A DNA stretch of 64,000 bases from Branchiostoma floridae. Taxonomy: Eukaryota > Chordata > Leptocardii > Amphioxiformes > Branchiostomatidae. This document shows positions 21,999-33,900 of the stretch, in pieces; position 1 is the stretch's first letter, and each line of letters begins with the position of its first letter. The DNA lies in contig NC_049983.1 of the NCBI RefSeq assembly GCF_000003815.2, positions 27,924,351 to 27,988,350 on the forward strand, read 5' to 3'. The translations under genes and the position numbers were made by a program. The notes under the pieces are model-generated. The model made no database searches, had not been told where the DNA came from, and saw nothing but the letters and a program-made list of their open reading frames with translations.

Positions 21999-24900
21999 TT
22001 ACCGCTGGGGCGGCACAACGTCAATGTTGTCGAAGTCGTGCGTTCTGTCGAGCGGGTGTGCGGCGATGTAACTCCCGGCCTTCAGGATGTCCGTGCCGAT
22101 TTTCTGAACAGCCGCGTCCGTGTTTTCTGGGAGAGAGGGTCAAATGGCAATATTAGTTCTGCTGGCTGGTGAACAGTGGTGAATGATACAGTTTCAGGGA
22201 TGTCTCCAGGACCTGTCCCTCTGTTCCGGGATAGAAATTTGCTTGCTAGAAGGGACAAAAATGTCACCCCTTCTGGAAAAATTGATCCAAACTTCATGTC
22301 ATGACATGAAAATCTGGAAGCTTTTACTTACAAATTTAACAGCAAAACTTTACATGTAACAATGAGTGGGACGAAAACTAACGAGGTAGCTCCGCTTTGT
22401 TCACAAGTCACAGAAAATGCAACTTCTAGGTAGAACGGATGAAGAGGTCACCCCTTTCGTCCCAAAAAACTATCTAAACCGAATAACACAAAAATTTGCA
22501 AGCTTTTACTTACAGATTTAACAACAAAAGTTAACAACGTGGGCTCTAGGAAATGATTGGGCCGGAAAAAATGTAAAGCTGCAAACAGCTCTGCTTTGTT
22601 CACGAGTCACAGAAATTGCAACTTCCATTCATTTGTCCAACCTATTGAGTCAGTGAAGTCAAGCTTGCCTAAGCTTGATGTTTCTGACTAAGAGAGAAGA
22701 GATGCTTCTACAGTTATTGCTATGGGCTTCCCTTCATCTTCATGATGATTATCTCCTGGCACATTCTACGGTAGCATAAGATAGTATCAAAAACTGGCGG
22801 AGGAGTGAAGCCGGCTTTGGAGTGTGTTTCGCTACATGGCAAATGGACACCTTGTGGCTGACACACTCCTTGGCCAGTTTAGTACTATCTTATGCCATTG
22901 TAGGATCTGCCTGGATATTACATGATGGTAACGTCAGGCCCTACGAACCTGATTTAAACAAAAAACAAAGAAAGGGCTCACCTCTGCTCAGCTCGTCGAA
23001 CAGCTGCATGTTTGTGTTGTAGGTTTTCTGGCAGAAGGTGTTGGCCATCAGGACCTGCGAACAACATAAACATATATTACAAAAAACTCTTAACGGACCT
23101 CACTCTGATATATTTCAGGTTTTAATTTGTAGCTACAAACCAACATCTTCAAAACCAGTAAAAAATCAGTGTGCGTGCAGATGTCATCCATTGAATGTAA
23201 ATTGATATATTCAGGGTCCGATAAGCGCGAGACATGACCACCGTCATGATGTACATAGTGAGTACATGTATGTGAGTTAGTGTTAGTTGTGGGTGGTTGG
23301 TTACCTTGTGGTCATGACAACCGGCAAGCTGGTGCGAGAGACGACCGCCTTCATGGCATACATAGTGAGTATGTGAGTGACTGTTAGTTGTTGGTGTTTG
23401 TGTAGTGAGTGTGTTTAGGTGGTTACCTCGTGGTCATAGTTAGGAAGCCCTGAGATGACCGCCTTGCTGGCGCGAGACACGACCGCTGTCATGGCGTACA
23501 AAGTGAGTGAGTGTGAGAGTGCGTATATGGGTGGTTACCTCGTGGTCATAGTTAGGAAGCCCTGAGATGACCGCCTTGCTGGCACGAGACACGACCGCCG
23601 TCATGGCGTACAGGTTGGTGGTGATGTCAGCGACTCTCTTCAGTATCAGCTGTTGATCCACGATGCCCTGGACATGACAGGAATACGGCAGAGAACTTAT
23701 CAAAATTAACCAGTACCATACTAGGCTCTGATTTGGTTATCAATAACAATTTGTTTTTGTTTATAATCTGTCACTAAGAACAGTTATTATAATTATCATT
23801 ATTTATCTTACTAGACAGCATCTGTTGGTTTGTAAAAGACATTCGCTAACATTCTAATGAGACGTCACCTATTGGTTGCTTGAAATGGCAAATTTTCTAA
23901 AATTGCACGAAAATCGCAATGGGCAATATGTTGTGAATGAGCACAGACTAGTCACTACAGTTGCGATCTTTTACTGATGAATTTTTGTTATTGTACATTG
24001 TTTTTTAATGTGGTGGTAACAGTGCATTTTTCAAAAATTATCTTGTATCTACAGGTAATTGGGGGCAAAACTGAGGATGTGACATTCTGGGCCCAGCAAT
24101 TTCATTTGTAGCTGGCCTGTATTTTACCCGTGTGTTGAACATCAGTGAAACTACAGGGGAAAATTGGAGAAAAAATTGCAAATCTGCCACAATAATTTGT
24201 CCCCAACAGATGCAGCCCAGTGAAATACTGTTTAACACAGTACGTGTATGATGTGGGAGGGCTTGTTCTACTATCAAACCCTTACAGTCATTTTGTGCCT
24301 GCCAATCTTGTGGATGCATTTACTAATCTTCTCGAACCATAGCAATCTCCTCTATTGTGCTCCATGTGTTCTGACAAGTATAATGTAATAATACTATGCA
24401 TTTAGTAGTGTTTTCACAAGAGCATATGCCACTTATACAGGCAGGTCAGCCCTTTGTAATATGTGTGGCTGAGTTGGGCGGCCTTGGCTGTCATCAGCCA
24501 AACGAATAAATAAATAAATAAATAAATTATAAGGCAGATGTCTTACTTTGGCAGCTCTCAACTTGTCGTGAACATTGGAGAAAAATTTGCAAAGCTGCCA
24601 CAATAATTTGTCCCCAACAGATGCAGCCCAGTGAAATACCGTTTAACACAGTACGTGTATAAATGTAGAAGGGCTTGTTCTACTATCAAACCCTTAGTCA
24701 TTTTGTGCCTGCCAATCTTGTGGATGCATTTACTAATCTTCTCGAAGCATGGCAATCTTCTCTATTGTGCTCCATGTGTTCTGAGAAGTATAATGTACAC
24801 ATTTAGTAGTTATTTCACAAGAGCATGTGCCACTTACACAGGCAGGTCAGCCCTTTGTAATAGACACGGCTAGTTGGGCGGCCTTGGCTGACATCAGCCA

Positions 24901-27900
24901 AACAAATAAATAAATAAATAAATAAACTACACAGGCAGATGTCTTAGTTTCGTAGCTCTCACCTTGCCGTGTCTGGCCAGCAGCGTTTCTGTCGTCATCC
25001 CCATCGTGTTTACGTTCTCCTCCAGAAGCTTCGCTCCCGCCTGGGAAAGATGGAAACACTTACTTATATTGAACAATGCTGAAATACACACTCCTACACT
25101 TGCAAACGAAACCAAATTTTACTTCTCACAACTTGTGTACCTGGAGCTAACTTAGAGTTTACACATATTGTACAGATTATAAAATAAAAAGATTAAAAAT
25201 ACGATGTAGATTAAAAAAAAAAACAGAAGCAACTTAACACCATGATCTTTCAGTACTCCAAAATTTCAAAAAAAAAAAAAAAACTATGATCATGTGAGCG
25301 GTCTCACCGAGACGCTGGGATGGGACTTAAAGCCGTCTCCGATGAACCGGTCCTCGGAGATGAACCCCAGACTCGGCCCCAGCCCGAGCCCCGAGCCCCA
25401 TCGCTGGCGCACGGTCTGGAGAATCACGCCGATGTTACCGCGCTTCAGATCCCTGTGTTGTGAATATCATACATTAGCGCCCTCTTACAGCACGGCATAG
25501 TACTGCAGGCTGATGTTCCCACGCTTCAGATCCCTGTGGTGTGAATATCATACATTAGCTCCCTCTAGCAGCAAAGCACAGTACTGCAGGCTGATGTTCC
25601 CACGCTTCAGATCCCTGTGGTGTGAATATCATACATTAGCTCCCTCTAGCAGCACAGCACAGTACTGCAGGCTGATGTTCCCGCGCTTCAGATCCCTGTG
25701 GTGTAAATATCATACATTAGCGCCCTCTTACAGCACAGCACAGTACTGCAGGCTGATGTTCCGGCGCTTCAGATCCCTGTGGTGGAACTATCATACATTA
25801 GCGCCCTCTTACAGCACAGCACAGTACTGCAGGCTGATGTTCCCACGCTTCAGATCCCTGTGGTGGAAACATTATACATTAGCTACGCCAAAAATAGTTA
25901 CTCAAGCAACTGGATATGGTTTTGAAACGGTCAGACGTTTCGGAAAGAATCCACTTTCCTTCGTCAGTGACACTGAAGTGATCTGCAAGAAACAGGTCTT
26001 TTATACTCTAACTATGAATGAAGACAATTTCAGATGTCCAATAGGAAAGGTTGTAAGACAATTCAGACTGAAGACAATTTGGATTCCAAAGAAAACAAAG
26101 CTAAGCCAAAGTCAAGCTGAAGACAATTTGGATTTCAAAGGATATCAAGGCTAAGACACAGTTAATGCAAATGAGTCAATTAGCTCCTGTTGTTTTAGTT
26201 ACAGGAGCTAAAAGTTTTGTTGGCGGGGGGCAGAGTGCTATGTCCCAAGTGCCGGAAAGTTCCATACGTAGCCCCCCTTTTCTGTTGAGGGTGGGATTGT
26301 ATATTCTCTCATATATGGCCTCTCTAACTCCCCGTTCAAACCAGCGGGCTTCGCGGTCTAGGATGTCGGTAGATTGGAGGTTGAAGGAATGTCCTTGGTT
26401 GTGTTGTAGGTGGTTGAAAATAGCAGAAGAGTTGCCATTGGCCTTCGGTTTGCAATGTTCTTGGTATCTTGCTTTTAGTGGACGACTAGTCTCACCAATG
26501 TATGTGTTGTTACAGTTGGGTTCCTCGCATTTGAGTCTGTAGATTACATTGGCCTTAGTACCTTTCTGTGGTTTGTCTTTTGGATGTACCAGTTTGTGTC
26601 GGAGGGTTGAGTGAGGTTTGAAGTTAGTGGCGATGTTGAAGTTTTGGAAGATCCGTCTGAGTTTTTCCGAAACTCCTTGGACATAGGGGATGGTAATGTT
26701 GGCTTTCTTTCTGTCGGTCAATGGTTTGCACTTGGCTGTTTTCTTTGAGTGGTCCGAGGGTTTGAGGGCTTTGTTGAAGGTCCAGTTTTGGTAGCCACAT
26801 TTGTTCAATGCACTTCGGAGGTGTTTGTGTTCCTCTGTTTTGGCTTTGCCAGAGGAAACAATGCTGTCTGCCCGGTGATACAAGGTTTTAATCACTGCCA
26901 GTTTGTGTTCCAAAGGGTGGTGAGAGTCAAAGGCCAGATATTGGTCAGTGTGCGTCGGTTTCCTGTACACTTCGAACTGAAGGCTGCCGTCCTTCTCTAT
27001 GATAGTTTTGGTATCTAGGAATGGGAGGATGTTGTCATGACTTGACTCCTGTGTGAACTTGATGTTCTTATCTACTTGGTTGATGTGGTCAAAGAACTCA
27101 TCAGCTACTCTCTGTTTTAGCTTGCAATACGTATCATCTACATAGCGGAACCAGTTGAGTGGGGGAGTGTCCTTGAAAGTACTGATAGCCTTCACTTCAA
27201 ACTTTTCCATGTAGAGGTTTACAACAATGGGTGACACTGGTGATCCCATAGCACAGCCGTGCAGTTGTTGGGAGAACTGTCCTTTGAAAGAGAAATACGT
27301 ACACCCTAGGCAAAGGTCTAGCAGTTTGCACAGTTGGTCTGGAGATAGTTTGGTTCTGTCTGTTAGTGTGTTGTCAGCCTCCAGGGCTTCCTTGACTACC
27401 GAGACTGCGTCCTTAGGAGGTATGCAAGTGAAAAGCGAACAGACATCGTAAGAAGTGATGATTTCATCTTCTTCTACCCGGAGATCTTTGATTTTGTCAA
27501 CGAAGTCTGCACTATTCTGAATGTGATGTTGAGACTTCCCCACTAAAGGTCTCAGGATCTTAGCTAGAAATTTTGCTAACTCGTACGTGACAGAACCTAT
27601 GCTGGACACAATGGGGCGTAGGGGGACATCCTGTTTGTGGATTTTGGGAAGGCCGTAGAAGGTTGGGGGTTGTTCCGAAGTGGGGTAGAGTTTTAGATAG
27701 GTGGCACGGTCAATCTTTTTTTCCTTGTCTTCCAATTCCTTGAGAGCCGTGATGATTTTCCCTTTAAACTGGGAGGTGGGGTCCTTCTTCAAAGGCGCGT
27801 AGGTGTTTTTGTCCCCTAATAGATCTTGTACCTTTCTGTCGTACTGTTCCCTGTCTAAGACTACTGTGCATCTCCCCTTGTCTGCCGGCAGAATTACTAT

Positions 27901-30900
27901 GTCTTGATTGGTGGCCAAATCTTTGAGAGCAATTTGTTCTTCCCGAGTGATGTTGCTGGGAGGGGGTTTCGAAACTTTCAAGGTGGTAGCTACTTTGGCG
28001 CGTAAGGCTTCAGCCTGTCTCTGTGGCAAACGGGCCCGGTGGATTGCTGACTCAGTTTCTGTGACAATGTCGATGCTGGGGATCTTGTTATCCAAATTGT
28101 CTTCAGTCTGAATTGTCTTACAACCTTTCCTATTGGACATCTGAAATTGTCTTCATTCATAGTTAGAGTATAAAAGACCTGTTTCTTGCAGATCACTTCA
28201 GTGTCACTGACGAAGGAAAGTGGATTCTTTCCGAAACGTCTGACCGTTTCAAAACCATATCCAGTTGCTTGAGTAACTATTTTTGGCGTATCTTATTACC
28301 TGGATGTCTAACCTACATCGACGTATTATACATTAGCCCCCTCTAGCAGAACAGCACAGTACTGCAGGCTGATGTTCCCACGCTTCAGATCCCTGTGGTG
28401 GAAACATTATACATTAGCCCCCTCTAGCAGAACAGCACAGTACTGCAGGCTGATGTTCCCTCGCTTCAGATCCCTGTGGTGTAAATATCATATATTAGCT
28501 CCCTCTAGCAGCAAAGCACAGTACTGCAGGCTGATGTTCCCTCGCTTCAGATCCCTGTGGTGTAAATATCATACATTAGCTCCCTCTAGCAGCAAAGCAC
28601 AGTACTGCAGGCTGATGTTCCCACGCTTCAGATCCCTGTGGTGGAAATATCATACATTAGTGCCCTCTTACAGCACAGCACAGTACTGCAGGCTGATGTT
28701 CCCATGCTTCAGATCCCTGTGGTGTAAATATCATACATTAGCGCCCTCTTACAGTACAGCACAGTACTGCAGGCTGATGTTCCCTCGCTTCAGAACCCTG
28801 TGGTGTAAATATCATATATTAGCTCCCTCTAGCAGCAAAGCACAGTACAGCAGGCTGATGTTCCTGTGTTTCAGATCCCTGTGGCGTAAATATCATACAT
28901 TAGCGCCCTCTTACATCACAGCACAGTACTGCAGGCCGATGTTCCTGTGGTTCAGATCCCTGTGGTGTAAATATGATATATTAACACAGGTGGCACACAA
29001 GCGCCCTCTAGCACCATGGCTTGGCACTGCAGGATCAGCCCCATGTTCCCACACTAAAGCTCCTTAAAATAGATTAATATCGTAACATCCGCACATACAA
29101 GTGCCCCCTACCAGCATGGCTTAGCACTGCAGAATCCAGCCAGTATTTCATCATTCAAGCTGACTGGGGGACAAGTTACATCAAACTGTATAAAGTACAG
29201 GTAATATCTACTAGCGATACTCTTTGTAAAGGGCCCTCTATTTGCTATTGCCCTGTAACTTGTGTCTTTTGCAAATTCTGAAGTAGGTTTAGAAATCTAA
29301 ACTTCTCACTTGAGTTTCTCCTTCAGTATGTCCCCAGCAAACTTCATTCCCACCAGGGCGATGTACATGCGCAGGATTTCATTGGTCCCCTGCATTATCA
29401 AACAAACAAACAAACAAACAAACATTCAATCTTTTTTCATCATCAACATCACCATCAACGCCATCATCATCATAACAATCATCACTATCAACACAATCAA
29501 CATCATCCAAAAAGCAGTTACTCAAGCAACTGGATATGATTTTGGAAATGGTCAGACGTTTTAGATAGTATCCACTAATCTTCCGAAAATAATTTCATCA
29601 GGATGGTAGATCACAGGACATGAAAGTTTTCTTTCACACAATCAATTTTCTCTCAATTGCTGACATTTCGATATCAGTCAGACATCTTCCTCAGATCTTT
29701 TAACTGAAGTTCACCTTCTCGCCACTACATATAGCAGTGAGAAGCAGAACACCAGTTAGAAGCTCTGAGGAAGATGTCTGACAGGCATCGAAATGTCAGC
29801 AAGAGAAAACTGGTTGTGTAAAAAAACTCCTAGTATCGACTTTTTTTCGTCAGTGACACTAAAGATAGTTCAGGTTGTATATGATTGTATATATGTACAG
29901 CCCTACAACTGACCTCAAATATCATGAGGATCCTGGCGTCTCTCAGGTAGCGCTCGTACGGATACTCCTTCATGTAGCCCAGGCCTCCCAGCACCTGCAG
30001 GGCCTCGCTAACACTGGTCCACACGCTCTCCGAACTGTACACCTGTTACCATGGAGACAACATCAGTTACCATGGAAACAACATCAGTTACCATGGAGAC
30101 AACATCAGTTACCATGGAGACAACATCAGTTATCATGTACCCCAGTTCTCCCAGCACCTGCAGGGCTTCACTCACGCTGGCCCACACGCTCTCCGAACTG
30201 TACACCTGTTACCATGGAGACAACATCGGTAACCATGGAGACAACATCAGTTACCATGGAGACAACATAGGGTTACCATGGAGACAACATCAGCTACCAT
30301 GGAGAAAACATCAGTTACCATGGAGAAAACATCAGTTACCATGGAGAAAACATCAGTTACCATGGAGACAACATCAGGTATCATGGAGACAACATGGGGT
30401 TACCATTATCTGCCATAAACTGTTCGGTACAGTTCTTGACCTTGAGAGTACACTGACCTTGACCATGGCAGCCTCCACGGAGCAGTCGGGGTCTCCGCCC
30501 GGCCAGCGGTCCATAATGCCGGCCGTCAGGTACGCCATGCTTTCCATGGCATAGGCTCGCAGTGCCATCTCAGCAAACTTCTCCTGTCAATCAAATATAC
30601 AGCTCCTGTCAATCAAACAGCTCCTGTCAATCAAGTATAAAGCTCCTGTCAATCAAGTATACAGCTCCCATCAAACTTCTGTCAATCAAACTTCTCCTGT
30701 CAATCAAATATACAGCTACTGTCAATCAAACTTTTCCTGTCAACCCAATTGGAAAAATATTGAATGGAATATTGCGACTTTCTAAGCAGAAGGAAGAGCC
30801 ATTATTTTCCATTCTTCTTTCTTTTCTTTTATTCTCCATTCTAATTTGTTACTGGATTTCATACCAATAATGATTACATGAAGTTACAAAGACAAAGTCT

Positions 30901-33900
30901 GTGTTTTTGCTGTCAGAATGGGTAAACTGTAGAGATGTGTTTCATTGGCCCCACCCCTAATGACACAGTTCTGCAGCTCCCCCTACCTGGATGAGTGGGA
31001 ACTCCATCAGCTTCTTGTTGAACTGTACACGGCTTGTGGCGTGTTCTGCCGTTTGTTCTGGAACAGGATAGAGACAGTCAAAAACAGCAGGACCAGCGAT
31101 AAACTCAACAACCTCAACTAAACACCAACAATTTCAAACAAAAACAAAGGCTGATACATGTTTCTCATACATGTAGCACCAATCTACACTTTTACTGACC
31201 AATCAGCTTCTATTCAAACAGTTTTCTCCGACCAATCAGCTTGTAAAATTTTTCACTGACCAATCAGCTTCTAACAGTTTTCACTGACCAATCAGCTTCT
31301 AACAGTTTTCACTGACCAATCAGCTTCTAACAGTTTCCTCTGACCAATCAGCTGCTAACAGTTTTCACTGACCAATCAGCTTCTAACAATTTCCACTGAC
31401 CAATCAGCTTGTAAAAGTTTTCATTGACCAATCAGCTTCTATTCAAACAGTTTTCTCTGACCAATCAGCTTGTAAAAGTTTTCACTGGCCAATCAGCTTC
31501 TGACAGTTTTCACTGGCCAATCAGCTTCTAACAATCTGCTTCTAACAGTTTGCACTGATCAGTTTCTAAATGTTTTGACTGACCAATCAGCTTCTAAAAG
31601 TTTTCACTGACCAATCAGCTTCTAACAGTTTTTCTGACCAATCAGCTTCTAACAGTTTTCACCGACCAATCAGCTTCAAACACTACATGTTTCACTGACC
31701 AATCAGCTTCTAACAGTCACTGACTAATCAGCTTCTAACAGTTTTCACTGACCAATCAGCTTCTAACAGTTTTCACTGACCAATCAGCTTCTTGACGATG
31801 CCGGCGCCGCTGCTGCCCATGCTGAACCGCCCACCATTTAAGATGTTCATGGCGACCTTGAAACCCCCGCCGACCTCTCCAAGGACGTTCTCCACCGGGA
31901 CGGGCGTGTCTTCAAAGTGCACGGTGCACGCTGAGAAACACAGGTGAGGAGTTAGATACTGAAAATAATGACAGATTCAAACGTAAAAAAGCCCACCTTG
32001 GCCTTAATTGAAATCTGCATTGAGCAGATCAGAGCAGCTAACATTGGAGTTGTTACTTGTACAGGCAGAGAGAGAGACAGACAGACAGACAGAGAGAGAC
32101 AGAGACAGCGTGTACATGTATATCAGCACAATAATGTTCCACCTACTGTTGGACCCTCAGATCCCCAGCTTGTGAGAAAGAGAGACAGAGAGAGCCTGTA
32201 CATGTATATCAGCACTATAATGCTGTATAATGTTCCACCTACTGTTGGATCCCCGGATCCCCAGCTTGAGAGAGAGAGAGACAGAGAGAGCCTGTACATG
32301 AATGTCTGCATAATAATGTTCCACCTACTGTTGGACCCCCAGATGCCCAGTTTGTGAGAGAGAGTGAGAGAGACAGAGAGAGTGAGTGAGTGAGTGAACA
32401 TGTACATGAAAGTTACGCTCCACCTACTGTTGGACCCCCAGATGCCCAGTTTGTGAGAGAGAGTGAGAGAGACAGAGAGAGTGAGTGAGTGAGTGAACAT
32501 GTACATGAAAGTTATGTTCCACCTACTGTTGGACCCCCGTATCCCCAGCTTGTCCTCCGGCTTGCCGCTCGTGATCCCGCCAAAACTCCGCTCCACGATG
32601 AAGGCCGTGACCTTGTCCTTGACCTTGCCGGATGCGCTGTCCACGACCTCCGTCTTGGCGAACACCGTGAAGACGTCAGCGATGCCGCCATTCGAGATCC
32701 AGATCTGAGGAGGGATCGACAAAAATCACTGCACAGAAGATCGTCGGAGAAAATAAGAAAAAAGCACCATTGACATAATATTACCGTATGCTAGTGTATA
32801 CATACGGGACATAGACAGATACAGTCCAGGGATGTCTCCAGTCAATTTTTTTCCATCCCACACATTATTTTAGGAACCCAGTTGTTAATTTCCAGTGTCA
32901 AACCAACCTTTCCCCCGTTCAGCAGGAAATGTTTCCCGTCCTCGCTCAGAGTCGCTCGCGTCTGGATCGAAGCAGCGTCACTTCCGCTGTGGGAACGACA
33001 AACAAAATCAGTCATGTCCGGTCTGAACCTTAAGTGTGCCTAATACTGAAAGTCCATAATGGGGTTGTACCTCTTTGGAAGAAAACATGCAAAAGATTAG
33101 AGTGGCTATACCTCTGACATGAACAGGGCTTCTAACCAATTTTAGAGCAAAAACATTTTACAACTGCCAACAGTTGCAAGTTATACAGTACAGCAGTACA
33201 GTTTTTGTAGAAGAAAATAAATCATAATCTTTATACTCACATTTCTATATATTCATTATTAGTCTGGCATCCAGTCATATCATATCTCCCAAGTCTCTTC
33301 TTTCCTTTACGCAAATACTGCAGAGAGTACAGAAGAGACTCGAGAGCTATAGTTTGTTTGTGTCTTTATTCTAACTCGATAAATACTCCATCGGCCTACT
33401 AGGCCGCTTTTGTGGAGGTCGAGCTTACATGGAGGAGGTGCGTTGTCAACTAATCATATACATATTGACACAAACGACTGGATACCAGACTTATTCTCTA
33501 TAGCACACAATATCTGATTCAAAGACCGATGGTTCAGCTCCGGCTGAATAGAGAGAGTAGTCAACCCAACCAATATCATAGTGGGGGAATATAACATTGA
33601 TTGATGATAGATTTGTCCCACCTGGAGGGCTCGGTCAGAGCGAAGGCCGCCAAGTGTTGATTGATTGATTGATTTGTTGATAGATTGATTGATTGATTGA
33701 TAGATTTGTCCCACCTGGAAGGCTCAGTCAGTGCGAAAGCCGCCACGTGCTCGCCCGTCGCCAGCTTCGGAAGGTACTTGGTCTTCTGCTCGTCGTTTCC
33801 CGCAATCAGGATGCCCTTCAGCCCGATGGCCTGGTGCGCCGCCAAGGTCACCGCGATCGCCCCGTCGATGGCCGTGATCTCGCCCAGACGGGCGTACTCT

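Larger units (their letters stand above)
25885..28322 (-). mobile_element. Penelope-like retroelement with inverted terminal repeats
   Basis: The roughly 200-base ends (25885-26110 and 28090-28295) are inverted copies of each other, with TACGCCAAAAATAGTTACTC at the left end. The coding region between them is on the minus strand. The element splits the 83-base exon 12 array in ACAD9 intron 11. Related end fragments lie at 29515-29600 and 42550-42605. Confidence 0.88.

Noticed and set aside
25513-29067. Repeated plus-strand frames over the 83-base array (213 and 231 residues)
   Set aside because: Frames opposite to the ACAD9 exon edge units; open only because the unit length and phase happen to avoid stops.
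30008-30205. Second functional copy of ACAD9 exon 10
   Set aside because: Only the first half is present, with no donor, and it runs into the 21-base repeat.
32123-32722. 199-residue minus-strand frame as a single coding exon
   Set aside because: Only its first part (32704-32527) is ACAD9 exon 6; the rest is the donor-edge repeat array read through.
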